Positions 44,357-54,211 of a stretch of 64,000 nt of DNA are shown piece by piece. The stretch is from Myotis daubentonii. Lineage: Eukaryota > Chordata > Mammalia > Chiroptera > Vespertilionidae. The notes beneath the pieces are model-generated. The model was not told the origin of the DNA. It saw nothing but the letters and a program-made list of their open reading frames with translations, and made no database searches. The stretch's first letter is position 1, and every line of letters begins with the position of its first letter. The position numbers and the translations under genes are program-made. The DNA lies in the NCBI RefSeq assembly GCF_963259705.1, contig NC_081844.1, positions 32,987,341-33,051,340 of the forward strand. Reading direction: 5' to 3'.

Positions 44357-44562
44357 CAGGGGTCCTCAAACTACGGCCCGCGGGCCACATGCAAATACAA
44401 ATATTGTATTTGTTCCCGTTTTGGTTTTTTACTTCAAAATAAGATTATGTGCAGTGTGCATAGGAATTTGTTCATAGTTTTTTTTTTAAACTATAGTCCG
44501 GCCCTCCAACGGTCTGAGGGACAGTGAACTGGCCCCCCGTTTAAAAAGTTTGAGGACCCCTG
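44357..44562 (+). mobile_element. Non-autonomous hAT element, CAGGGGTCCTCAAACT family
   Basis: Termini CAGGGGTCCTCAAACT and AGTTTGAGGACCCCTG are a perfect 16-bp inverted repeat. Flanks ATCTAGTG (44349-44356) and GTCTAGTG (44563-44570) match at 7 of 8. Inner TACGGCCCGCGGGCC and ACTATAGTCCGGCCC are typical of this family. Confidence 0.92.
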
Positions 44563-45254
44563 GTCTAGTGGACCAGGGAGATGGATCCCTAACTGCAAGG
44601 CCCCTCAGCAGCTTAAGACTACCTGCTGCCCCAAGGCACCAAACTGGAAAACAGCTGTGTGCCGGAATTCCTGGCAACACTGGGCAGAGCGGGCTGGGGG
44701 AGAGGAGGGCCGTGGCCCTGGGGTCCCAGGATGCGTGGACTCTGGCGTTAGGAGGGACTTGGTAAACGGTGCTTCTTCAGTGAGCTGCGTCAGGCTCTGC
44801 AGGTGACAATGTAAATCTCAAACAAGAGGCCTTCTTTTACCCTTGGATTAGGAAGGCCAGAGCCTGCACCTGGCTGTGTCCTGACCAGACTGCCTGACTC
44901 ACCCCCATTGCAGCTTTCCCCTCTGGGAAATGGGGATCCATCATCACCACGCAGGGGGGCAGGGGCAGAAAGTGAGCGAGGCCAAGAGAACTGTCCTGGA
45001 TTGATGAACAATCCCACAGCCCCTCGAGGGCCCTGTGCCCTGTCTGTGGCAGCAGGAGGGCTCTTCAGAGCTGGGCCTGGAAGCCAGGCAAGGAGGGTAG
45101 GGAGACCTGAGCAGTAAGGGGACCTGAGTGCTGGAGCCTCAGAGGCACCCACAGTTCCTAACGCAGTTTCGAGGTCCTGGCTCTACAAAGAGGAGAGGGC
45201 CGAAATCTGCATTTCTAACAAACTTCCTAATGGAGTGCAGTCGCCAGATAACAC

Positions 45255-45400
45255 GTAGGCTACCATTAAATTCGAATTCTAGATGAGGGGGGGAATTTTT
45301 TAGTATAAGTGTGTCCCATGCAATTTTGGGGACATACTAAAAAAAATTATTCGTTAGTGAAATTAGAATTTAATGGGTCGCCCTGAGCGTCTGCTAGACC
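45255..45400. repeat. Ancient hairpin-bearing interspersed repeat
   Basis: TTTAGTATAAGTGTGTCCCA and TTGGGGACATACTAAAAAAA can pair, followed by ATTATTCGTTAGTGAAATTA. A diverged relative lies near 9583-9660. I recognise the pattern as an old mammalian repeat but cannot name the family. Confidence 0.5.
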
Positions 45401-45750
45401 CGACACCCTACAAGTGGGCCTTCTGCGCAATAAGAGTTGGAGAACCTTGGGCTGTTGGGTTTGGGAGAGACCTCTTACCCCGCGGTCGGGGTAAGAAAAG
45501 GCCTTGAGAACTCACACTTCCTGTAAGAGCAGAAGGACCACCAATGTTTAGCATGTATGTCAAGATTAGGGAGCTTCGCCCAAAGCGCACAAGAGGCAGG
45601 TCAACCCGCAGCCTGGTGGCAGGGGCAGGCCCTGAGGATTCGGGGGCAGGGCGCGCCGGAAACAGCTGGACACACGGGGTCTGATCACCACGCTTCAGGG
45701 GCGCACGCAAGCGCAGAAGGAGGATGGGCGCCAGGAGCTGGGTTGGCCTG

Positions 45751-45768
45751 TGCGCACGCGCACGCGCA
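45751..45768. promoter_or_regulatory. Two overlapping NRF1-type sites
   Basis: TGCGCACGCGCA (45751-45762) and CGCGCACGCGCA (45757-45768) both match YGCGCAYGCGCR. They lie just inside the predicted first intron, in the CpG island. Confidence 0.6.
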
Positions 45769-45937
45769 CACGCGACGCTCCCCCGGTCCGCCCGAGGCGC
45801 GCGCGAGCTCGGCGCGGTCGCCCCCTCGCCCCAGCGCGGCCGGCGTCCCCCTCAGCCAAGTCCCCCGCGGCCGCCCTCGCCCCACCTCCGCGGGAGCCTG
45901 GGACACGACAGCCGAGACCCGGAGGCCGCGCGCTTAC

Positions 45938-46040
45938 CTAAGGAGACGGACGCTAGCGCTGCGCTTCACCAAGCGTTAGCAACTGGCCCGCCCGCTCCGC
46001 CTCCGCCTGGCGCCGCGGGGCACGACGGGAGCGTAGTTCC
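45938..46040 (-). other. SCAMP4: Predicted shared non-coding exon 1 of SCAMP4 and ADAT3
   Basis: The minus strand reads CGTCTCCTTAG|GTAAGCG, a strong donor with GT at 45937-45936. The start site is not defined by sequence; 46040 is a guess. Confidence 0.6.
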
Positions 46041-46077
46041 AGGGGAGGGGTTGGCGCCAGGGGGCGGTGGGGCCGGG

Positions 46078-46090
46078 ACTACAATCCCCA
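46078..46090 (+). promoter_or_regulatory. ACTAYRNNNCCCR promoter motif (ZNF143-associated)
   Basis: ACTACAATCCCCA fits the consensus of this conserved promoter element. It sits close upstream of predicted exon 1. Confidence 0.55.
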
Positions 46091-46199
46091 CAGGGCCGGC
46101 CGCGGCCGCCTCGCTCCGCCCCTATGTGGGGTTGCTGCTCTCGTGACCCGCAGGAGCGCCCAGCGTGCTTTTCGTTGTGGGTTCGAGACCCTGCGGGGC

Positions 46200-46219
46200 G
46201 GGGGGGGGGGGGGGGGGGG
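46200..46219 (+). repeat. Homopolymer of 20 G
   Basis: Uninterrupted G run at the upstream edge of the promoter island, preceded by GGGGC. It could form G-quadruplexes; its length may be imprecise in any assembly. Confidence 0.85.
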
Positions 46220-46221
46220 CG

Positions 46222-46490
46222 GAAGTAGGCCTTTTGGAAAATCAGCAGAGTAAGGGAACGGAGTCAGAGGGGCACACGACCCCCGCTGCAGTCACTCCCA
46301 GAGCTCAGTTCCGGAGAGGCTGCCCCACTGGATGGAATTACCTTCCCATTCTGGGCTGAGGCCCTGGCCAATTCCCGGCCTCAGTTTTCCCATCTATACA
46401 GTAGGCGAAGAGGGCCTCTTGACTTTCCTGGACAAAACATGCTCATTTTATGAGCAAATCTAGTTATTCATTTTAGTTAAACAGGTTTAA
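46222..46490. other. Sequence upstream of the SCAMP4/ADAT3 promoter
   Basis: Nothing recognised. Confidence 0.35.
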
Positions 46491-46496
46491 ACCAGT

Positions 46497-46685
46497 GATT
46501 TTTCAACCAGGGGCAACGTCTGGGGACATTTGTGGCTGTCTTGGCTGGGTGGTGCACCTGACATCAAATGGCATCAAAACCTGGAGGCCAGGGATGCCAT
46601 TCAGCACTTGCCAGTGCACAGGACGCTCCCTCTAAACAGAACTGGCCCAAACGTCCACACTGCAAAGGCTGGAAAACCCCAGTTT
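46497..46685 (+). mobile_element. MER5A-like hAT-Charlie fragment
   Basis: CAGTGATTTTTCAACCAGGG, CAACGTCTGGGGACATTTGT GGCTGTC and GGCCAGGGATGCC are hallmarks of MER5A. Ends are eroded. Confidence 0.7.
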
Positions 46686-46919
46686 AACCCCATTTCTAAG
46701 TAAAGAAAAAAAAAAAATCCAGGTCTAAAAACCCCTGTTTGTTGATTAGTAAAAAAACAAGCTGATGATCTTTGATTGATTAGCAAGTCATTAAAAACTG
46801 CCTAAATTTTCTACATATCATAAAGTGAATCCCTAACGGAAAAATAAAAGAATCTCTTTAATGTAACTTTCTGCCCATTTTTCATTTCTCAAAATTAAAA
46901 AAAAAGACATACAGGTAGG

Positions 46920-47185
46920 GATGTAAAATGGTGCGGCAGTCTATCACAAACAGTTTGGTGTTTCTTCAAAAAGTTAAATGTAATTACCCTGTGACCCAGC
47001 AGTTCTACTCTAAGCATATACCCAAGAGAATTGAAAGCAGGCACTCAGAGATTTGTACACCCAATACCCATGTCCACAGCAGCATTTGCCACAATAGCCA
47101 ACTTATATGTTCATCAACAGATGAGTTGATACACACAATTTGGTTCATCACACAATGGAATATTATTCTGCATTGGTCCCTGATC
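46920..47185 (+). repeat. Old L1 3' UTR fragment
   Basis: GTTTGGTGTTTCTTCAAAAAG, CTGTGACCCAGCAGTTCTAC, CATTTGCCACAATAGCCAAC and CACACAATGGAATATTATTC are L1M landmarks. Confidence 0.85.
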
Positions 47186-47189
47186 AGGA

Positions 47190-47715
47190 AGAGGTGAGGG
47201 AGCGCATCTGAGGTTATGTTTCCAGGACTCGAATTGGGGTGGGAATGGAAGTGGATTGGCATCCCCTAAAGTGGAAGCCCCCCTATAGGTGGCATCTGCA
47301 TCCTGCCCACTCGGCACCCAGCTCCCCTTCTGGACCAGGCACCCGGGTTTTTTTGTGGGAAATTGTCCTTCCCCCACTCTCAGTTCATGTGCTAGGACCT
47401 CAGGGCCAACTCAGCCCTGTCAATCAGAACATTTTCTACCCCCTGGCCACAATGGGGGAAGAATTAGACGTGTGACTCAATTAAGACCAATGAGAGTCAT
47501 CCCTGGGACTTTAAAATATAAGCAGAGTTGCTCTCAGTGTAATATAGAGTGTAGCCTGGGGCTGCCAGGAATCATTTTTGCCGCACAGCAGTGGAGCTTG
47601 TCTGTAAATGAAACCAAAACACAAGAGAGGAGTTCCCAGAAGGAGGGTCGATGCCTTGAGAACGTTGTTTAAGCACCTGGATCTAGCCATGCCTGAAACA
47701 GCTGTCGTTGAGCTT
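47190..47715. other. Intergenic unique sequence
   Basis: No gene recognised. Confidence 0.35.
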
Positions 47716-47719
47716 TCCT

Positions 47720-47720
<1 letters not shown>

Positions 47721-47752
<32 letters not shown>
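47721..47752 (+). repeat. (TG)n microsatellite
   Basis: TGTATG followed by an uninterrupted run of TG units. Confidence 0.9.
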
Positions 47753-47756
<4 letters not shown>

Positions 47757-47821
47757 TACTTCAGCTAATTTGAGTCTTAATTTCAGTCCTTTATACACCA
47801 AGAGCTTCTACTGATAGTCCC

Positions 47822-48016
47822 TTAAAAAAAAAAAGGATTGATTTTAAAGTGAGGAAAGTGGGGGAGGGAGGGAGAAAGAGAGAGGGAAACATTGACTCAT
47901 TCCACTTAATCATACATTCATTGGTTGCTTCTTGTATGTGCCATGACCAGAGATCGAACCCAAAACCTTTTCGTATAGTAGACACTCTAACCAACCAAGC
48001 TACCCAGCCAGGGCAG
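47822..48016 (-). repeat. VES SINE, reverse, older
   Basis: Plus strand reads GATTTTAAAGTGAGGAAAGT, GAGGGAGAAAG, ATGTGCCATGACCAGAGATC, and ends CCAACCAAGCTACCCAGCCA GGGC. Confidence 0.85.
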
Positions 48017-48598
48017 AGTTCCTTTTGTTTTGATGTTCATTGTCCACAAATAACATGACCCTCAAAACTCATGGCAACAGGTTTGTGTCCAGCAGCGAAA
48101 GGTTGGAGAAAACATGAAGTCTGTTCCCCAACTGTAAGTTTAAAGGTAGCGAGAGTGCCCTGGAGTCCACCAGAAGCTTGGGTTAGCTGCTAACTGCCTC
48201 GGTGGCCGTAAGCTTGTCCATGTCGGTCAGGCAGTTAAGGAATGAGCGCATGGGAGGAGAGGGGCTTGCCTACAAGCCTCCACATTCTTCCCAACAAGTT
48301 GTGTGGCCCGTATTTACCCAGCTTATCACCCGGCTGACTTTCTGAGGCTGCCAGGGGCAGTCATGTGGGCCCCAGGTGTTTCCCACTTCTGTGGTGATCC
48401 TCGGGCCGGACTCTTTCCGGAAACGGGGTGGAGGGGGGGACTTCCTTTAACTGCCCAGCAAGGCCAATCAAAACCTCTGGACCCTGACCCAGAGGGAAAA
48501 GTGCCATCATGGCCTGTTTGTTTCCTGATTACAGTTTCGGGCACTTTGCTGCCCCCAACAGGTCTCTTGATAAATGAATTCCTGCCTTGCTGCCCAGA
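48017..48598. other. Intergenic unique sequence
   Basis: No gene recognised. Confidence 0.35.
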
Positions 48599-48606
48599 CT
48601 CTAGAG

Positions 48607-48917
48607 CAGTGGTTCTCAACCGTCCTAATGCCGCGACCCTTTAATACAGTTCCTCATGTTGCGGTGACCCCCAACCATAAAATTATTTTCGTGGCTATTT
48701 CATAACTGTAATTTTGCTACTGTTACGAATCGTAATGTAAATATCTGATATGCAGGATGTATTTTCATTGTTACAAATTGAACATAATTAAAGCATAGTG
48801 ATTAATCACAAAAACAATATGTCATTATATATGTGTTTTCCGATGGTCTTAGGCGACCCCTGTGAAAGGGTTGTTCGACCCCCAAAGGGGTCTCAACCCA
48901 CAGGTTGAGAACCGCTG
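48607..48917 (+). mobile_element. SPIN-like hAT element, longer form
   Basis: CAGTGGTTCTCAACCGTCCT and CAGGTTGAGAACCGCTG ends; flanks CTCTAGAG (48599-48606) and GTCTAGAG (48918-48925) match at 7 of 8. It keeps internal sequence (TTATTTTCGTGGCTATTTCA) missing from the copy at 11954. Confidence 0.92.
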
Positions 48918-48950
48918 GTCTAGAGGGCTCCATGACCCCATCACATATAC

Positions 48951-48980
48951 ACAAACACACACACACACACACACACACAC
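48951..48980 (+). repeat. (AC)n microsatellite
   Basis: Uninterrupted ACACAC run beginning ACAAACAC. Confidence 0.9.
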
Positions 48981-49153
48981 TTCATCAGCCACTATCACTT
49001 CCTCTTCCCTGAAAACATGTTTCTAAACAGCAAACTCAAGTGTCACCTTCTAAAACCCAGCCTCTTTGCTCACAGCCCTTTAATCTTTAGTTTGCACACA
49101 ATAATAACCAAGCTGGGTTTTTTGCTTTCCCAGGTCCCAGAGGCTGACACTAA

Positions 49154-49512
49154 TCCTATATAATAAAAGGCTAATATGCAAATTGACCAACAGCAGAACA
49201 ACTGGTTGCTATGATGCACACTGACCACCAGGGGGCAGATGCTCAATTCAGGAGCTGCCTCCTGGTGGTTAGTAAGCCCCCACAGGGGGAGCCCCACTCA
49301 GCCAGAAGCCCTGAGCCAGGCTCATAGCTGGCGAGTGCAGAGGCGGTGGCAAGAGCCTCTCCTGCCTCCACAACAGAGCTAAGGATGTCTGACTGCCGAA
49401 GCCGGCAGTCAGACATCCCCCAAGGGCTCCCAGACTGCGAGAGGGTACAGGCGGGGCTGAGGGATAACCCCCCTTGCCCCGAGTGCATGAATTTCATGCA
49501 TTGCGCCTCTAG
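49154..49512 (+). mobile_element. HeliBat-type Helitron, forward
   Basis: Starts TCCTATATAATAAAAGGC, contains GACCACCAGGGGGCAG and CCTGGTGGT, and ends with a hairpin GCATGAATTTCATGC 10-12 bases before the CTAG end at 49509-49512. Host A and T flank the ends, as in Helitron insertion between A and T. Confidence 0.9.
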
Positions 49513-49525
49513 TGATATAATAATA

Positions 49526-50181
49526 CTAGAGGCCCAGGCAACGAAATTCATGCACGGGTGCGATCCCTAGGCCTGGCCAGTGATTGAAGTGTGAGCATCT
49601 GGCATGGAAGGGCAGGTCCCAGCTGAACTCTGGGCCCTGGGCAGTATCTGGGCCCCTGGGCCCCCTCGCACCCCCCTCTGCCTGAGTCACAGTGCCCGAG
49701 TCCCCAAGAGGAGTTGTGGTGAACTCAGCCAGACGCGTGGCCCAGCGGCGCCACATGAAAGCTGGGCGGGCAGTGGCTCTCTCCCAGCCGGCCTCACAGA
49801 CTAGCTCCTGCACAAACCCACGGGAGCCCCTGTGGTCCTGGCTCACCTGGAATAGGCCACACGGGTGTGGGGCGGGCTCCCGGCACCTGAGCATGGGGGG
49901 CAGTGGAGGGGGGTGGTGCTTCCTTGGTGCCCAAGCCCTGGCGTCCTGAGGGAGGGTAGCAGGCGGAGTGAGAGCAAGCTTGGTGGACACCCTGCATTCT
50001 CACCGCACCTCTGTCCTTGTCACCCCCACCCCCAGGTAGCTGGCGAGAGGTCGCAGATCCCCACCCGGATACCGCGGGAGGTTGGTTGCCGCTCCCTGGT
50101 ACGTCATAGCAAGTAGTCGAGCTCTTGGTCTCCCGGTTGAACGACTGCCCAAGGGGCATATTAGGCTTTTATTATATAGGA
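49526..50181 (-). mobile_element. HeliBat-type Helitron, reverse, longer
   Basis: Reverse-complement ends: CTAG at 49526-49529 next to the hairpin GAAATTCATGCACGGG, and CTTTTATTATATAGGA at 50166-50181. The GC-rich 600-base interior differs from the neighbouring copy and may be a different subfamily or include captured host DNA. No ORF in it is recognisable. Confidence 0.85.
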
Positions 50182-50350
50182 TAATGTAACAATGGCAATA
50201 GCCATTACTACTAATTAATAATGGTTAATATTTTCTGAGTACTTATTTGGAACCAAACACCATTCTGGTTCTAAGTACTTTACATCATTTCATTTAATCT
50301 ATAGGATAGTATAAATGCCATAGCCTTCAGGGGGCAGGAAATGCACCCCA
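50182..50350. repeat. Unassigned old repeat-like sequence
   Basis: AATATTTTCTGAGTACTTAT TTGGAACCAAACACC resembles old SINE/MIR sequence; not resolved. Confidence 0.3.
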
Positions 50351-50351
50351 C

Positions 50352-50472
50352 TGGGCACAGTCTCTCTCTTTGAGAGAAAGAGAAACAATCAGTTGCCTCC
50401 TGCATGCTCCCTACCTTTCCGTGCATGTGCATGGGATGACGCCCAACCAACTGAGCCACACAGGCCAGGGCT
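50352..50472 (-). repeat. VES SINE, reverse, partial
   Basis: GAGAAACAATCAGTTGCCTC, CCAACCAACTGAGCCACACAGG CCAGGGC; the centre is deleted. Confidence 0.8.
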
Positions 50473-50626
50473 GGGTTCTTAGATTCACAACAGATTCTCC
50501 TAAAGCCCTGGCCACGTGGGTTTGGGGTGTGGGAGGATCTCCTCTCTTCTGTTTTGGTAGTCCTGTTCTCTCCTGGCCCACCTTTTTTTTTTTTTTTTTA
50601 ATTTATTTCTCCTGTTTCTTTTACTT

Positions 50627-50829
50627 CTTAAAAAACATATATTTTATTGCTTTTTTACAGAGAGGAAGGGAGAGGGATAGAGAGTTAGAAACATCCATCA
50701 GCTGCCTCCTGCACACCCCCTACTAGGGATGTGCCCGCAACCAAGGTACATGCCCTTGATCGGAATCGAACCTGGGACTCTTCATTCCACAGGCCGACGC
50801 TCTATCCACTGAGCCAAACCGGTCAGGGC
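50627..50829 (-). repeat. VES SINE, reverse
   Basis: AAAAAACATATATTTTATTG start, ends CTGAGCCAAACCGGTCAGGGC. Confidence 0.94.
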
Positions 50830-51275
50830 TCCTGGCCCACCTTTTATTGTAATGTCTTCCTAATGCTTATTACTTGCCTGGTGACATCTTATTTATCTGG
50901 AACGTCTGCTCCAGGAGGGCTAGAGATTTTGTTCACTGTGACTCCCCACTTCCGGCTCAGAGTGTGTACTCTCGGTGCATGGGAACAGACGATGTTGTTG
51001 TTATTTTGGCAAGACAAACGACATTGCCCCTGCATCTGGCCTCCCTTCTCCTGGACCCTCCCAAGATCAAGCAATCACTGCTGCCACCTACTGACCAGAG
51101 GAGGCACGGCTGAATATCTGCTTCAGCCTGGGTAAGAAGTCCTTCCTCAAACAGCCACCCCCAGTGCCACGGCCCCTCGGAGTCAGGCTGGCCCTGGGCT
51201 CCAGGTTCCTGCAGGGACAGTGCACAAGCAGTGGGGCTCCAAACGGGCTCCAGCAGTACTTGGGGTCCTTTATAA
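50830..51275. other. Intergenic unique sequence
   Basis: Nothing recognised. Confidence 0.35.
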
Positions 51276-51277
51276 TT

Positions 51278-51485
51278 TTTAAAATATATTTTTATTTTAA
51301 AGAGAGGAAGAGAGAGGGAGAGATAGAAACATCAATGATGAGAGAAATTCATTGATCAGCCGCCTCCTGCACCCCCCGCCCCCTTTACTGGGGATCAAAA
51401 CCCAGGCATGTGCCCTGACCAGAATCAACCATGACCTCCCGGTTTATAGGTGGACACTCAACCACTGAGCCACACCAGCCGGGCT
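51278..51485 (-). repeat. VES SINE, reverse
   Basis: TAAAATATATTTTTATTTTA start, ends ACCACTGAGCCACACCAGCC GGGC. Confidence 0.92.
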
Positions 51486-51584
51486 GCAGTCCTTTATAAA
51501 GGCAGGTTCTTGGGTCTCACCCCGGACCTGCTGAATCACAAACTCGGGGCTAGGCTTGGCCACCCTGGACTTCCTGTGGACACT

Positions 51585-51735
51585 CAAGTTTGCTCCCCCA
51601 CATTTGCAATGTCTGGGGGCATCTGTGGTCATCATGACTGGGGGTGCTCCTGGCATTGAGGCGGTGGGGACCTGGGATGCTGCTCAACCCTCCACAGTTC
51701 CCAGGATGATCCTAAATCAAGAATCATCCACCCAT
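51585..51735 (+). mobile_element. MER5A-like fragment
   Basis: GCAATGTCTGGGGGCATCTG TGGTCATCATGACTGGGGGT and GGATGCTGCTCAACCCTCCA match MER5A order. Confidence 0.65.
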
Positions 51736-51861
51736 TAGCCCTGGCTGGATAGCTGGATCATCTATCCCACCTATGCCAACGGAAAGCAATCCCTTTGCTA
51801 ACCATAGTGGGGGACCTTGGACAAAGATCTTGTTGGATCAGAGGGTGACTCTGTATTCAAC

Positions 51862-52083
51862 CTTTTTAAAAATATATTTGTATTGATTGCAGAGAGGAAG
51901 GGAGAAGGAGAGAGAGATGGAAACATCAATGATGAGAGAGAATAATTGATCAGTTGCCTCCTACACGCCCCCCACTGGGGATTGAGCCCACAACCTGGGC
52001 ATGTGCCCTTGACCGGAATCGAACCCAGGACTCTTCAGTCCGCTGGCCAATGCTCTATCCACTGAGCCAACCCGGGTAGGGCT
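51862..52083 (-). repeat. VES SINE, reverse
   Basis: TAAAAATATATTTGTATTGA start, ends CTGAGCCAACCCGGGTAGGGC. Confidence 0.94.
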
Positions 52084-52085
52084 GT

Positions 52086-52525
52086 ATTTAACCTTTGAAG
52101 GAGTTGTGATACTTTCCCACAGTGGCTGCCCCTTCTACTTCCCCTACCTCATGTGTGGGTTCTGATGTCTTCATACCCTCCTCAATGCTGGTTATTACCT
52201 ATCTTTTTAAAAAAATATATATTTTATTGATTTTTTACAAAGAGGAAGGGAGAGAGATAGAGAGTTAGAAACATCGATGAGAGAGAAACATCAACCAGCT
52301 GCCTCCTGCACATCTCCTACTGGGGATGTGCCCGCAACCAAGGTACATGCCCCCGACCGGAATCGAACCTGGGACCCTTGAGTCCGCAGGCCGACACTCT
52401 ATCCGCTGAGCCAAACCGGTCAGGGCTACCTATCTTTTTTAGTACGGCTCCTAGCTGGTGTGAAGTGTTATGAACCACGGTTTTGGTTAGCACTCCCCAA
52501 TGACTTGACATTGTGGAGAAGGTCG
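52086..52525 (-). repeat. Old L1 3' region, antisense, split by a VES
   Basis: TTCCCACAGTGGCTGCCCCT, TTCATACCCTCCTCAATGCT GGTTATTACCTATC and then CTAGCTGGTGTGAAGTG are antisense L1M landmarks. Confidence 0.75.
52204..52427 (-). repeat. VES SINE, reverse, inside L1
   Basis: AAAAAAATATATATTTTATT start, ends CTGAGCCAAACCGGTCAGGGC. Flanking TACCTATCTTTTT repeats on both sides. Confidence 0.94.
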
Positions 52526-52771
52526 TGATTGCAGGCCAACTATGCACCAAGTCAAATAAAATAAAGACGAGGTCATTTCCAGCGGAGTTCTCTGCGGAAA
52601 GCTGAAGGCATGTGTTGCCTTCACGGTGACCGAGTGGCTGTGGTAAATGGCGTGGTCAGGAACGGCATCTCCGTAGAGGTGACACTTTCCCCGAGCCTAG
52701 AATGATTAGAGGTTTTCTGTGGGAAGGGTGTTCCAGGCAGAGGGAACAGCCCATGCAAAAGTCCTGAGGCA

Positions 52772-53016
52772 GCCCTGACCGGTTTGGCTCAGTGGATAGA
52801 GTGTCGGCCTGCGGACTGAAGAGTCCTGGGTTCGATTCTGGTCAAGGGCATGTACCTTGGTTGCGGGCACATCCCCAGTAGGAGGTGTGCAGGAGGCAGC
52901 TGATCGATGTTTCTCTCTCATCGATGTTTCTAACTCTCTATCCCTCTCCCTTCCTCTCTGTAAAAAATCAATAAAATATATATTTTTTAAAAAAAGTCCT
53001 GAGAGAAAAAAAAAAA
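52772..53016 (+). repeat. VES SINE with target duplication
   Basis: GCCCTGACCGGTTTGGCTCAG head. AAAGTCCTGAGGCA flanks it (about 52757-52770 and 53017-53030), and a further partial copy, AAAGTCCTGAGAG, lies inside the tail at about 52993. Confidence 0.94.
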
Positions 53017-53223
53017 AAAGTCCTGAGGCAGGCAGGCCCTGGCTGAGCATATTCAAACAAGGAAGATCCCACAGGGTAATGTTTGGGGAGCACCGTGGCT
53101 CGTGGAGGAGATGAAACCAGAGAGCTCAGCCACTTGGGAAACCTTCTCGCAGTTTCTACGACAGCTAAACTCATGTATATTCTATGACCCAGCAAATCAG
53201 ATCCTGAACGGATAGGCACCTGT

Positions 53224-53608
53224 TACAGACTGGATGGTGTCCCCCACAATACATGGAAGCCCTAACTGTTAGGACCTCAGGATGTGACTGTATTGGGAGA
53301 TAGGGTACGTAAAGTGCTGATTTAGAGCAAATGAAGTTATTGCTGTGGGCCCTAATCCAACATGATTGGTGTCCTTATAAGAAGAGGACATTAGAACGCA
53401 GACTTGTACGGAAGAAAGACCACATGAAGACACAGGAAGAAGACGGCCATCGCCATGCCAAGGAGGAAGAACTCAGGAGAAACCAGCCCTGCTGAAACCT
53501 TGATCTTGAACTTTCAGCCTCCAGCACTGGGAGAAAACCAGTGACAGTTGTTTAAGCTGTCCCATCTGTCCTACAGCATTACGGCAGCCCCAGCAAACTA
53601 ATACAGCA
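53224..53608 (+). repeat. MLT1-like MaLR LTR, nearly full length
   Basis: TGTTACAGACTGGATGGTGT CCCC start, TAGGACCTCAGGATGTGACT, CTAATCCAACATGATTGGTG TCCTTATAAGAAGAGG, and CAGCCCCAGCAAACTAATAC A end. Confidence 0.85.
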
Positions 53609-53624
53609 CCCAATAAAATGAGTG

Positions 53625-53738
53625 CTTCTGTCAAGTCAAAGACTTACGAATATTCACAGCAACTTTGTTCATAATAGCCCCAAAGAGTAAACAACCCAAC
53701 TGTTCATCTGCAGGAGAATGCATCCAAGAAAAGTGGCC
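53625..53738 (+). repeat. Old L1 3' fragment
   Basis: ATTCACAGCAACTTTGTTCA TAATAGCCCC and AACAACCCAACTGTTCATCTG. Confidence 0.7.
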
Positions 53739-53740
53739 CA

Positions 53741-54200
53741 GCTCTAGCTGGTTTAGCTCAGTGGACCAAAGGGTCCTGGGTTCGATTCCGGTCAAGGGCA
53801 CGTACCTTGGTTGCAGGCTCCTCCCCCGCTCAGGCCCTGGTCGGAGCACGTGCAGGAGGCACCAGTTGATGTGTTTCTCTCACATCGATGTTTCTCTCTG
53901 TCTTTCCCTCTCTCTTCCACTCTCTCTAAAAGATCAATGGAGCCCTAGCCGGTTTGGCTCAGTGGATAGAGCATCAGCCTACAAACTGAAGGATCCTGGG
54001 TTCGATTCCAACAAGGGCACATGCCCAGGTTGCTGGCTCAATCCCCAGTAGGGGGTGTGCAGGAGGCAGCCGATCAATGATTCTCTCTCATCATTGATGT
54101 TTCCATCTCTCCCTTCTTCTCTGAAATCAATAAAAATATATTAAAAATAAATAAATAAAAAATCAATGGAAAAATATCCTCTGATGAGGATTTTTTAAAA
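53741..54200 (+). repeat. VES SINE split by a younger VES
   Basis: Outer copy: GCTCTAGCTGGTTTAGCTCAG head at 53741, resumes at 54162 and ends AATGGAAAAATATCCTCTGA TGAGG. Confidence 0.88.
53942..54161 (+). repeat. Nested younger VES SINE
   Basis: GCCCTAGCCGGTTTGGCTCAG head; ATCAATGGA repeats at 53933-53941 and 54162-54170. Confidence 0.94.
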
Positions 54201-54211
54201 GACACAAAAAC

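Larger units (their letters stand above)
45640..46200 (-). promoter_or_regulatory. SCAMP4: SCAMP4/ADAT3 CpG-island promoter region
   Basis: Dense CpG and GC-box sequence (CCCGCCCGCTCCGCC, GGGGCGGTGG) without a TATA box, placed upstream of both genes. A strong donor on the minus strand ends exon 1 at 45938. Known human arrangement: SCAMP4 and ADAT3 share their 5' exon. Confidence 0.82.

Noticed and set aside
45557..46146. Plus-strand frames of 140 residues over the second CpG island
   Set aside because: Same reason: stop-poor GC-rich promoter sequence, no family match.
49526..49990. Minus-strand frame of 154 residues
   Set aside because: It lies wholly in a Helitron copy and resembles nothing I know; kept only as part of the mobile element.
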